Source: Tieghemiomyces parasiticus (taxonomy: Eukaryota; Kickxellomycota; Dimargaritomycetes; Dimargaritales; Dimargaritaceae). From it: a DNA stretch of 29,356 nt. Position 1 is the first letter of the stretch. The number at the start of each line of letters is the position of its first letter. The position numbers were made by a program, and so were the translations under genes. The stretch is taken from positions 1 through 29,356 of the forward strand of contig JANBPT010000587.1 in the NCBI GenBank assembly GCA_027575765.1, given 5' to 3'. Positions 19,337-29,356 of the stretch are shown piece after piece. The notes below the pieces were generated by a model. It saw nothing but the letters and a program-made list of their open reading frames with translations. It ran no database searches and was not told the origin of the DNA.

Positions 19337-22036
19337 TCGCACCTACATGGCAGACCGGGCTTGGCACAGCCTAGCGTACATCTAAAGCGATGTGGGGAGG
19401 GCCCCCCTCCGGTCCCATTTGGTTCAGTTTCGCTATTTTGACCATGGACATTGAATTTCTTTTTTTTTTAGTTTTCTTTCTCACCTGGACATATTTATCC
19501 CTGGCTGCGTTAGCGACAATTGTTGCCATGTGATCCTCTACGTCCTGGTGTGGATAGGTTGCTGTAATAAATCTCATCATAGTAAATGGCTATTTACAAT
19601 TTTTGGCCCATCAGCATACGCCGCTTGATGAACTTTCTTGCCCTCCACCCTACTCGGTCTTTACGTGCCATGGTAGATTATAAAATCGTCGGTTAGGAGC
19701 TTGGAAAAGTATCGATATTTGGGGCGATCGTAGTGTCTGAACTGGTATGAGGCTACCCTGCAGGATATCATGGCCAGAGTTTGAGGCTTGATAATAGGAT
19801 CCTAATCTGAAAACCGGCAACTCTAGGGTTCGGCGGGTAGTCACTGACCCTATGAGGGCTCCCCCTTAGGAAATAACCTCGTATAATGCCCCTTGGTAGT
19901 ATCTGGTTGGTGGTGACGTTGTGGGGATTTTAAACGGTGACATAGCTGTGCAACCGCAGGCCTTTGTCCAGGACAGCACACACAGTCGTCGAGAGATAGA
20001 TCTTGTGAGGGTGGGGGTGATATATATATATATATATATATAGATAGATATGGCAGTCAGGTCAGCAGAGAATGTACTAAACCCATGTGGTGTTTTCTAT
20101 ACAAAATTATTTTTATTGATGATACAGAAAATCTAACATTGTGACCGCTGGAAATACTCTACTTTTAAGCTGGACAATACTCCCCACTACTCTCCAAATC
20201 CACCACTACAGGGGCTCATTGAGAAATCCAAAGCCCTGTAATTATTGGGTTCATTAGCCACGAGGCGTGTGGGCCCCTTGTATTTACAACTGCGCCAGCC
20301 CCAGTAAACGAGACGATATGAATACGAACGGTGCCGATTATGAGCCAGAATGGCTTACCCGAAATCCCTATGTGATACCCGTAAACGGGAGGGCAGCGGA
20401 TCCAGGTCGCGTGAGGGTATAATAAAGTGTGTAGGTGAGTCGTGAAGCAATAACGTGATAATTCTAGATCGAGGCAAAAAACGTACAGCGAGTTGAAGGA
20501 GAATATGGGAGGGAGAACGGTAAATGTAAGAGGCAGCGGATGCTACGGATACCAAACAGTGCGTAACGTAATGAGTGGCTATTACAGGTTAGTGGGTATA
20601 CATGAGCATCACATTCCGTTTCCCCGAAACCTCCTGGGGCCTCGTCCCAACTCATGTACTTTCCAGGCGTCTTTCACTTACCACACACCTCGTATATATG
20701 TATATACTTCCATTATTTAGTGTTTTCTGGCAGCTTCGCTCAGGCTCCGTCCATCGGGTTCCTCGTCCTTCCCCAGGCCCCCTCTATAACGCACCTTCTC
20801 CCCCATCCCTATAATACTGTTCCCAGCTGGGTATCGCAACGCCCGTTCGATTCCTGTGAGTCATCATCGTCTCCCCTTCTTTAGACCCAATGTTTAGGCC
20901 ACTAGTAACCCAGTCGACGGGTACACAAGTTCCGGCAGGTATCGCCCTAGGAGCCACATCACTTCTTCATCATACGTTCGCAATTCCGCCTATTCTTACT
21001 CAATAAACCCCAGCCCCACAGGATCACACCTGCTACATGATACAAGGCCTCCTAAAGTAATCCAAAAAAATAAACAGGCGGTATATTCTAACGCACGCGC
21101 CGCACCACGGTGAAGGGTACAAGGATATTCTTCCAAATAAAAATATGGTTATGGAACTTGAGGGTAGAACGGCCTAGGCTCCTTCCTACCGACGGGCAAA
21201 GTTGGATCGGTTTAACACGGGAAGTTGGGCGCGTACATGGGCTGGATCTTCGCTGCTAACCGAATTAGGCGTCGTTAATACCGATGAACTGTTGTTCCAT
21301 TTTAAACCTTGCGGTGGTATTGGATATCTCTGGTATGGCTACCTGACGTAAGGTAGGTGTATGTGTAATGTTTTCCTGACCTTACCCGGTATTTTTGGGG
21401 AGACTAGTCGGAGAGGTTTCGCGGTAGAAACTTCCAAAAGAGACAACCTCCTAAAAATGCCGATAAGGTGGACAGAGTACCTCAACTGGTAATGACCTGT
21501 CCAGTTCGTGGCATTGGGGCTTTGGTGACAAGGAAGGAGGAAAAAATCGCGTGATTACATAATTGGTGGTAATCAATGGACGTGCTAGTGTGAAGGCTTG
21601 CGGATTATGATCTGCTTCGTGATATTACATGGTCGTCATATATAAAAAAATAGGCTGGATTCTGTTCGTCTGGGATTCTACTGTCGTGGCTTGGGCACCG
21701 TGTCGAACGTATGTATGGTCAGAAATGGCGACCGATTACCCACTCGTGCATTATGGCTTAAAGCGTAATCGGGGGTGGCGGGTAAACAAATGGCTACGGC
21801 CAGCGGGACCCCATGAAGTAGGCCGACTGCATAGGCGTAAAGTAGGATCATTCTCGGTTTGCAAGGGGATGTGGGCTCATATTCACTGAATCGGTCTATA
21901 ACCTGTAACACCTCCGAACGCTTGATTACTTCCAGAGGGGCGGTTCGATTCATGGCACACAATGTCCAATGTTTCGCGTACGGACGAGCAGGGGGCTAAG
22001 GTTGATTACAGCGCCGCGAAAAGCCTAACCGGGTGA
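19337..22036. other. 2.7-kb region without a supportable gene
   Basis: Between EMG1 and the 3' end of the NAB3-like gene. Contains a microsatellite (listed) and many short open frames without codon bias. A minus-strand GTAAGT at about 20679 has no plausible exon before it. No tRNA or transposon signature was seen. Confidence 0.5.
20020..20050. repeat. (AT)n plus GATA microsatellite
   Basis: About eleven AT units (20020-20042) running directly into GATA repeats up to 20050. A simple compound microsatellite in an intergenic region. Confidence 0.9.
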
Positions 22037-24781
22037 TTACTGCCGACGGCGAGCATCGCGGGATGAGTTGGTTGTGCTGGGGTTCTGCAGGTATGACAGA
22101 CTGGTTTGCGGGGCATGGATTGACGAAGTGGGTGGTGGACGGGACACGGTTGTGTGAGAGTGGGTAGGATAGGCGGCTGGTGGAGGTTGCTGGGGGACAG
22201 CGGCGGTGGTGGGCGGTACACTACCGATGCTAGCTGCCTGCTGCAGTTGGGCCAAGGCCGCGGGATTGGCCAGTAACTGGTTCAGGAGGGTGGCCTGGGC
22301 TGATGCAGGTTGCTGGGGCTGGAGCGGATATTGTTGTGGGACCGAGGCCGGGATACCCGTACCTCCCATCATCATTTGCATATAAGGGGTCGCTGCCGCC
22401 TGGTTATTAGAACCGCCCAAGGGCGGCTGCTGAGTTGCGGGCGCGCCTAGTATGCCGCCAAGTAAAGGCCCCAGGGCTCCCAGAAGGTTGGCCGAAGGGG
22501 CCAGAGCTGCGGTCTGACCACCCATCATCTGGGCGAGCAGGGCAGGGTTCTGCAGCAAGGCCTGCAGACCCAGCATTCCAATAAGATTGTTAAGGTTCGG
22601 AAGGTTGATGCCCGCGGGAGGCCCTGGCAGTGGGGGGTAGGTGGGTGGTGGTGCGGCAGAGTGGGTAGGGGAGGCGGAGACGGGGGCCACTGCCGCCGAA
22701 TTGGCCGATGTTGCGAGGCCCGGTTGGTGTGATTCGGGGTGTCGGGCTGATTGGGGAACCAGTGATTTATGGTCGGCCTGTCGGTCCGTAGTCGATTCGA
22801 GACTACTGCCTCCCTGATGTTTTACAATTCGACGGTCCTTGATGGTCTGGCGAATAATGGTTATGGCCTTTTTGACGGTAATCGGCGCGTATTCTCCTGC
22901 ACGAGTAAATCGAGTCAGGTGGTACATAGGCGAGAAAACGGGAATGGCAGTATGTCGGAGGATCGGACAACAGTTTAGCCAAACGCAAACGAATTGCTGA
23001 CTTCGTGGAACTACAACGAAGCGGGCGAATAATTTGGTAACGTTGGTGATCGGGGCACCCGGGGCGGGGTCAACTTACGAATCGAGGCGTCTCGGGAGCT
23101 ACTGTGGCCTGACGGGCGGTAGTACAGCTTCGCCTCATGGGTCTCTTCCACATCCTTCGGCAGATGCATTATGCAGACGACGCCCTGATCAAAGAGGTAC
23201 CGACGCGCATCCGGGAAGGAAACGTGATCCATCACGTAGGAATAATCGACAAGCGCAACAGGGGTACGGATTTCCTGGCTGAGTTCCTCCAAATATCGCC
23301 TAACCGACGGGGAGCGTCAGCACAAACATGCCGCAAGAGAGGGGGTGATATGTCGACCCAATAGTCAAATCGAGTACACCATGGTTAGTGGATAGGACGG
23401 TAGTGTAGGTAGCATCTACCCGATCACAGTTTCCCTTACTCGAGAACGGCATCCGGATATATCCAGTAATTGCAAAAAAAAGGGAAGGTAAATTACGACG
23501 ACGGAATGGGCAGGGGTCCAAATGCCCCCCTCCCTCCCCGGGACCTTAGCTCCCCCTACCTCGGAGGGAATCCGTTTCATTCTGACGAGGTACTACTTAC
23601 TTATCAACTCGACGATACGTGACAATCTGACAGTAAGGTGGGCGGTTCGAACTCCAACGAACATGGTCCTCAATGAGTCGGTCGACGCTGGTCGAGGCCG
23701 GAGGCGTTCCGAGTCGCGCGGCACTACCAGCGATCGACCGCTGGCGAGAGGGAGATCGTGAGTGCTCATTCCTGCTGTGTCCGGCTCGGCCACGGTACGG
23801 TGACCGTTCATCTTGACGTTCGCGGGGGCGGGATGCGTAGGGCCTCTCCCGGTCAGCTCCGCGCCCGCGGAGGCGGTCGTCGGCGTCACCATCACCGTCA
23901 CCATCGCGGCACCGTGAAACCCAAGACTCCACGGTAACGCGGTACCCGCGGATGAGCTTCCCGTCCATGGCCAGCGCATGTTTGAGATCTTCAGGTCGTC
24001 TAAAGTAAACTATGGAGTCAGTTTCACGAATTTCGATTTTGTGAATCCAGCCACAGTGTTTGAAGGCATTGAAAATAATACCGTTATTAAACTGAGCGTA
24101 GGGGCCAAACACGATCCGCACCCCAGGCAACGATGGCTGGTGGGGGCGGTAATAGTTGGTTTGGATTCCCTGATCGCGCTCCCCGTAGTCACGACTAGAG
24201 TTACTAACGGGTACTTCATAGTGAGGGCGTCGACGGTGGCTGTCCCCCGACCGGTCGGAAATATCGTACTGCCAGGGTCCTTCGCGGCGGTCGCGGGTCG
24301 TGCCATGGATAGTCGGACGGCCTTCGTGGACCGGACCACGGAGTGTCCGCCCGATGGGGCGATCTTCCTTGCGATCACCCATTTCCCGGTGAATTTTGCT
24401 GTATCCGGCGCCTTCCCCATTATAATTTTCCGACGAGGAGGACGAGGCAGCGGGGGAGGGTTTATCACCATACTCGTCGCCAGGGTGATCGCTCTGGTTC
24501 ATATAATCGATGACGCTGGCAGCCGTGGCCACGGGGAGAGAAGTAGTCATAAGGTTGGGGGCTCTGCTCGCCTCCGATTTGTCCGCCTGGGGGCTGATTA
24601 GCGCGGCCACCGAAGAGTGGGCGGTGGTGGTGACAGGTTCAGCACTAACCACGGGTATCGGCGAGGCAGTCTCCGTTGACGGGTTAGAAGGCTTCATAAT
24701 GGTTCGAGATAGTTGGTTTAGCATATCGAGAACAAGGTCTTCGGTGTTCTCCATTCTAGCTGCTTCGGTATCACGGCCCAT
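22037..24781 (-). CDS. NAB3: NAB3-like RNA-binding protein (RRM plus anticodon-binding-like domain)
   Basis: Three minus-strand exons, 24781-23601, 23299-23079 and 22896-22037, join in phase (GTAAGT donors, TTAG and GCAG acceptors) to give 753 residues. Yeast Nab3 binds short RNA motifs and, with Nrd1 and Sen1, ends transcription of noncoding RNAs in the nucleus. Here residues 1-215 are disordered and charged. An RRM spans about 221-286 (RIVFGPY as RNP2, DSIVYFRRPEDL around RNP1). An RS/DGDG-rich linker follows. CQIVTYRRVDKRYLEELSQ (384-402) begins a second fold running to about 495 (VALVDYSYVMDH, YAPITVKKAITIIRQ), like the anticodon-binding-like domain next to the RRM in Nab3/NCOA5-type proteins. 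The tail is Pro/Gln/Ala-rich with Leu-rich helices (LLNQLLANPAALAQLQQ) that could multimerise. ATG 24781 or 24754 may be used. Exact orthology is inferred. Confidence 0.78.
23883..23911. repeat. GGTGAC/GGTGAT tandem in NAB3-like exon 1
   Basis: Imperfect 6-nt repeat units on the minus strand encode the DGDGDGD run after the RRM. Probably a replication-slippage product in a disordered linker. Confidence 0.6.
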
Positions 24782-27266
24782 TGTGTAGCGCGGACCGATG
24801 GAAAGCGAGACTGAGTAGAATGGGCCTGGTTAGCGGGCGACGGGGTATCACTTGACACTAGGCGGTATTCTTCCCTGGAGCTCAAAGGGAGAGCCAATTC
24901 AGAGGGGGGAAGAAATGGTCTGGCGGTGGGCTTGGATACGATCAGGGGAGTCGGTATGGACAGCAGTTTCTAGAGTGGACAGCGCTTGAGTGTATCAATC
25001 GCCAGTGCGCAGGAGTCTCCAGCGAGGCGTTTCGCAAGTCGATGCACGAGAACCCTGGCCTAGGGGGGTAGAGGACGCGAACTGCCGACCGTCTACGTGA
25101 CTGGCGGGGAAGATGGTGAGAATGCCTCGGTCTAAATACAGGACTTGGCGCAACGAGACAACTAGATGCCCGTAGATAGGCAGTGTTGCATGGCAGGGTG
25201 GGCTGAGGTTAGATGGGAGTCCAGAGGGTTCAGAAGGGACGGCACTGCACGTTAGCCTTGGATGTGGAATAACAGGGAAGGTGTCGGTAAGCTTGGATAT
25301 CGTGATGTCGGTTAGGGTGAGAGATCGTGTCTCGGAGAGCGGAATGGCGGGGAGGAGGCGATGAACCCTGAAGCTGACGGATCCCCGCGGGCAGTGAAAG
25401 TGTGGTAAGGAGGGTCTGGACGGAGAAGACGGGCGGATAGCAATGAGGCCAGACAAGGTACTGACCTTTACACAGGATGGGCGGGCAGTAAGAGGCCGGT
25501 GGGTGCAGCCAGGCCAAGAGGGTGGAGTTTATCGGCCGAGGAACTACGGCGATTGGTGTGGTGGCCATTAGACACGGATGGATCGCAAGCTGGCCACGGT
25601 GATTGGTCGGGGGTCGGACCACCGAGTTTATTAGGGGAAGACGAGCGAAGCAGGAGGAAAGGCCATGTATCGTGAAGATCATGTGGTCACTTGCCAGCCG
25701 AGCCGGGTATAGTAAGGGGCGTTGCCAGCCGACACTGTGAGAGCATACAGGACGGGTGAACAGTGCGGGGTGCTGGGCGGCAAGGGCGGGGAGGCTCGGT
25801 GTGGCCAACTACAGTCAGTCGTTATAAGGATCCATCCGACGTACATGGGCGTCCTTGGACGCGTTGAGGGGCCGGATGAGCATTCCCTGGATACAACAGG
25901 CGCCTGTGCGCGGACGAGCCGCGTTTGTGTGACATGGGGGGCCAATGGTGAAGGGAGGGGAAGAACAAAGGCCTCCGGCGGCAAGGCCATCCGTCGCTGG
26001 CCGCCCTTCAATTCAGACGGATATCACGAGCACCGCCGCTGGATTGCAGGCTAGTGCGAGCGACCCAATGTTGAGAGCGGGCGGGGGGGGTCACACAAGC
26101 TGTTTCAGCAGGGTCCTTGCAGGCCCCGAATCGGGACACGGCAGTAATGACTTACGTTGCTGGGCGGGTTACTAGCTTGGCACCGTGGGCACCAGGCGGA
26201 CTCCTGTGTAGCCACGGCCTCTAGACATGCATCGTAGGTGTCAGCCGGAGCAGGCCAGTGCCGCCGTGGGCGTTGGGCCAGCGGAATTGTAGGACTCGGT
26301 CACCAGTCCTGCACGGGTAACGCCTGGTTTGTTCTTCATTCAGATTAGCACTACACGGCAGCCCCCGTTTCCCGGGGTCCACCTCGAAACCTATCGAGCA
26401 CTGCACAATCTCTCAAGGATGCCTGGAACACGCGGGTGCTGGGTAGCGCGAGCAGCGCCGAACCACCTTGGTCACGACGATGCTTCCGGCTGCTGACCAC
26501 GGGCCATCAGACACCTCCCCCCTCCGGCCAGATTATGGAAAACTGCGCAGGCTGAGTCGCTGAACGGCCGGCCGTCTACTAGAGAATCGGCGCTCGGGTT
26601 GCCCCGCTTGGTCTACATAGACTGCGCAAGGCGGCTGGTTGGCGCAGGGAAGGAAACGAAACGAGCCCGATCAGGGCTGGCTGCCAGCCTTGAGGTCTAA
26701 ATGACAGGCGGAAGCGTGCATCTAATATGATGCAGTGGTGCCTGTCTCTGCGCGGGGTAGGGTAGCCATCATCACACGTTGGCGGTCTACAGGGTGGGTC
26801 GTGGGGCTCACGGACAAGGCAATGCAACGGGGTCTGTATATCTTTCGCAGCGCTGGCGAACGGCAACGCCAGGTTTCTTCTTTGCCGTATACAGGCAGTT
26901 GCCCTCCTGGCCTACTCCGCAATGGCAGATGTAAGCAGGCCCAATACCAAGCCGTAGGCCTCCGCCTTGTACCCCCAGCGCTAGCCTAGACCACATCTAA
27001 GCTGCTGCAGCGCGCACCACACGAGGGCTGGGCGTAGTGCCTTATTTGCCATGGTCCCCTGCCGCAGCCCAAAGGCAACACGCGGCCCGCCAGATCCGCC
27101 CATCAGCCCAGAATCCACAACCTTTCCTGATCCTCGTCCCCCTCCTGCACAACCCAGCCCGGCGATACCTGTTCAACTAATTCCCCCCTTCCCCTTCCTG
27201 ATCTCTCCAACGCTTTCATTTTCGTCCCCAATCGGTTCACACTTCCCCACGACCCTTACTCCCACA
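24782..27266. other. 2.5-kb GC-rich intergenic region
   Basis: Divergent spacer between the NAB3-like gene and TOM7. It is richer in G+C than the 11-16 kb and 19-22 kb deserts and therefore full of long open frames on both strands (up to 192 codons at 25230-25808 -). None shows a family motif, a plausible initiation context or consistent splice phasing. A minus-strand GTAAGT at about 26153 follows a short frame with a WCPRC motif, but no partner exon was found. The last 200 bp before 27267 are C/T-rich and probably the TOM7 leader. Confidence 0.5.
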
Positions 27267-27817
27267 ATGTCCGAAGGATTCAAGGCTCTCGTGGTGCGCA
27301 CCACCGCCTTCACTCGTCAGGTGCTGCACTACGGGCTCATCCCGTTTATCTTGTACCTCGGTAGGTAGCCCGGCTACATGGCACTGGGCGCTAGATCTGT
27401 GTAGGGCCTAGTCGACCTATATCATTTCTTGGCGTAGTCTGGCCGTTGGTAACGCTGTGTTCAATGTCGGTTGTCGGGACCGTAGCGGCTGAACTAACCC
27501 TTTTTGATCCCATCCCTGATTTTGTAACCCCTCCCGCTCAATCCATTTGTGCCCAACGCAGGTTTCACCCGCACCACGCCCCGGCCTTCGGTCATTCGGT
27601 AAGTTTGAATAGGAGCACCTTGTACCCTCAGACTCGATTGCTGCTGAAGGAGAGGTGCGGCTGCTGACACTAGGGGCTTGGTCTATCTGGGGTATGTTCC
27701 TAGCCAACCCTTATTCTGCTACTATTTCCCAGATACTTACGCCCTCGCCGTTTTTTTTTGCTGTCCACTGCATCCCTTGCCTTATCTTTAAACAGTCTGA
27801 TTAGCCCCTTCGCTTAA
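27267..27817 (+). CDS. TOM7: Tom7, small subunit of the mitochondrial outer-membrane translocase
   Basis: Three exons, 27267-27360, 27562-27598 and 27796-27817, encode 50 residues. Tom7 is a tail-anchored subunit that tunes assembly and stability of the TOM import complex. The family core is plain: VLHYGLIPFILYLG (19-32) forms the membrane segment with its conserved HYG-IP-YLG pattern. FTRTTPRP follows, and the C-terminus LISPFA matches the usual LLSPLA ending. Junction phases are 1 and 2, with donors GTAGGT and GTAAGT and acceptors GCAG and ACAG. The last exon is only 22 nt (six residues plus stop); it was placed because its phase and sequence restore the family C-terminus, whereas an earlier acceptor at 27732 gives an unrelated tail that still happens to end in the same residues. 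Introns are 201 and 197 nt. Length fits the family (50-60). Confidence 0.9.
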
Positions 27818-28268
27818 GAGCATCGTTGCCCGGCTATTCGTCGTCGAAAACTCGTGTGTTTCAACTCCATCAATTTTGATCTATTATTTCCCTTGGATCG
27901 GGAGCCTAAAGCTGTTTGTACTAAACCACAGAAATTATATAGAACGTCGCTCTGGGGATTGTAAGCCGCTGTTTGCCACTTGTTCTACCGTCCATTGATG
28001 ATCGCAACATTCAAATTCGTGGTATATAGTGTGTCGTATGTAAGCTATTTTTCAACTGTCGTGATCTGATAGCGTGATGGCATGGTATACGGAGGAGGCG
28101 CACTAAGAGCAATGGTGTTATCCTAATGAAGACCCGACTCCAACCATAGGGGCAGCCCTATAGCTGGGGGGTATTATAGTCTTTGACATTGTCCCGGTCT
28201 GAACTGTCTTACTTTGTCACGTCTAACGCTGAAGTTAAATCAGGGTACGTTATTTGTCGTATAGAGCC
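27818..28268. other. intergenic region after TOM7
   Basis: About 450 bp, AT-rich, with no ORF I can support. A CTAAC-like branch and CAG just before 28243 could be the end of an intron of the following gene. Confidence 0.4.
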
Positions 28269-28427
28269 ATGGTGTCTGACTCTGATATACTAGTTACCAA
28301 CCCTAGTTCTAGAGGTCAAGTCATCGTTTGGGCGACCAAGTACTGCCCCTATTGCCGTCGGTCACTAGACACGGAAGGTTCGTTGATGGCAGCAACGGCA
28401 AACAGCGCCCGATTTAGTTGGTTATGA
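28269..28427 (+). CDS. glutaredoxin-like exon, gene incomplete
   Basis: An ATG in good context (GCCATGG) opens a 52-codon frame ending at TGA 28425. Residues 18-31 read VIVWATKYCPYCRR, which matches the start of a glutaredoxin: strand, lysine, then the CPYC redox active site (Cys26 and Cys29). In such proteins a helix and a TVP-cis-Pro strand should follow, and these are missing from the open frame. An intron is therefore expected soon after the CPYC motif. I saw no consensus donor in the right place; GTCACT (about 28361) and GTTCGT (about 28378) are the nearest GT options. A candidate later exon at 28633-28666 (LFDDPSTAAVTG, then GTAAGC) has suitable character but unproven phase. The gene could equally be a pseudogene. 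The frame may also extend upstream across 28243. Confidence 0.4.
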   Translation: MVSDSDILVTNPSSRGQVIVWATKYCPYCRRSLDTEGSLMAATANSARFSWL

Positions 28428-29356
28428 AGAAAACCGTTATTCTGACAGAGGCAAGGGGATAAGCAACTCGCAGCGAGAAACAGTCATCCTTGGCCAGGAG
28501 GAAATCAGCGCCTTTTTGAGTGGTGAGGTCATTTAGAGTAGCGAGATGTCCAGCGTTAGCCTGTAGGTATCTCTACTAGACAATCGACAGAGCACCTCAC
28601 TATCGCGTAAGAAACTTTATGGTGAAATTACAGTTGTTTGATGATCCATCGACCGCCGCAGTAACAGGTAAGCATCATCCCACCAAGCAGATATATCGCT
28701 TATCAACGTGATATTGTAGCTGAGAGGTCAATTGGGAGACGCTCCGGGTCAAGGCCATAGCCTCCCACCACACTTGGCCTTGTGGATAGAGCCACCCCAA
28801 CTGGGCTTGCTTCACGAAATGGCCACACCGCCATGATGGGAAAGCTAACGACCTTCCGACGGTTAAGTTGAACTCGATTGTAACTCAGGCCCTTAACAAC
28901 ACCAAACGGTCTCTCATCATCCGCAAACGCACCTTTTTAAAGTGGGCGACTTGTCCATTATTGCTTGTTAGTTTAGTATGCAATAAATATCCCGCCTTGG
29001 TCTACTCGCCAATCGACCCATTCTCAGTGTTCACTTCATCTTCTTCCCTCCCTCGGGCCGCACCCTTCGTTGCCCTATGACCGTCCAGCGATTGCCCATG
29101 GCTTGCCCGACACAATCGTGGTCAATCCACCGATGAAAGTGCGAGACGAGAGAAATGAAAAGCACGGCCCCGAAGACGGGCGGAGATGAACTCGCGGCTG
29201 GTAGATAAACTGTGGTGAGACACCTTGTTACGTAAAGATCTATCTGACTGTGGGAGGGGGAAGGGCTTCCTAACCGGCAAGATGCTAACGAAGAGCTTTA
29301 ATACCTTTAATTGAACAGTCTTAGAAAGACCAATATCACGTCGTCCCGTTCGGTAG
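28428..29356. other. unresolved 3' end of the window
   Basis: May contain further exons of the glutaredoxin-like gene. One is suggested at 28633-28666 (ACAG acceptor, GTAAGC donor). The frame at 28868-29080 starts next to an ACTCAG acceptor-like sequence but has no glutaredoxin motif. I could not build a phased model. Confidence 0.3.

Noticed and set aside
22037..22927. 296-codon minus-strand frame as a separate P/Q-rich protein
   Set aside because: It is the last exon of the NAB3-like gene; splicing from 23079 to 22896 is in phase.
25230..25808. 192-codon minus-strand frame
   Set aside because: Low-complexity Pro/Leu/His/Ser composition in GC-rich DNA, no motif, and long competing frames in the same area.
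26155..26300. Minus-strand exon with WCPRC (RanBP2-like or zinc-ribbon half)
   Set aside because: A good donor follows, but the second cysteine pair is not encoded and no phased neighbour exon was found.
27446..27667. Plus-strand frame over TOM7 exon 2
   Set aside because: Different frame from TOM7 and no motif; a shadow of the real gene.

Overview
This window looks like nuclear DNA of a fungus. Genes are monocistronic and lie on both strands. Several are cut by short spliceosomal introns with GTAAGN-type donors, CTAAC/TTAAC-like branch points and YAG acceptors. The recognisable proteins are a fungal-type housekeeping set: GET1, TOM7, EMG1, RCM1/NSUN5 and a NAB3-like protein. Real exons prefer G/C at third positions, and 5' leaders are pyrimidine-rich. 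I suspect a non-Dikarya lineage from the protein style and gene mix, but no phylogenetic evidence is available here.

Layout, left to right: (1) 1-486 +, 3' end of an N-acetylglucosamine-6-phosphate deacetylase gene cut by the window edge. (2) 1793-3127 +, FSP1/AIFM2-like FAD oxidoreductase with an N-terminal membrane anchor. (3) 3632-5688 +, RCM1/NSUN5 rRNA m5C methyltransferase with at least one intron. (4) 7221-7600 +, a two-exon gene for a small secreted six-cysteine protein of no known family. (5) 9124-7903 -, five-exon GET1, convergent with the previous gene. (6) 10615-10469 -, an intronless 48-codon gene for a very small secreted peptide with a strong Kozak context. (7) About 11.2-16.4 kb, no gene that I can support. 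(8) 17781-16450 -, a divergent mitochondrial carrier. (9) 18575-19336 +, EMG1/NEP1. (10) 19.3-22.0 kb, mostly featureless with a TA/GATA microsatellite. (11) 24781-22037 -, a three-exon NAB3-like RNA-binding protein. (12) 24.8-27.2 kb, GC-rich and unexplained. (13) 27267-27817 +, three-exon TOM7. (14) 28269 onward, an incomplete glutaredoxin-like exon whose gene structure I could not resolve.

Functional themes: ribosome biogenesis (RCM1, EMG1), membrane protein targeting (GET1, TOM7), mitochondrial transport, nuclear RNA termination and surveillance (NAB3-like), amino-sugar catabolism and quinone redox. The two rRNA methyltransferase promoters share a TATCACGTGA motif followed by a T10 tract, and the start-to-start spacing is exactly 53 bp in both. 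That suggests a ribosome-biogenesis promoter code. The least explained items are the two short secreted-protein genes and a possible third exon of the first one that would run antisense through the last exon of GET1. All exon models were derived by eye from splice signals, reading-frame phase and remembered family motifs.
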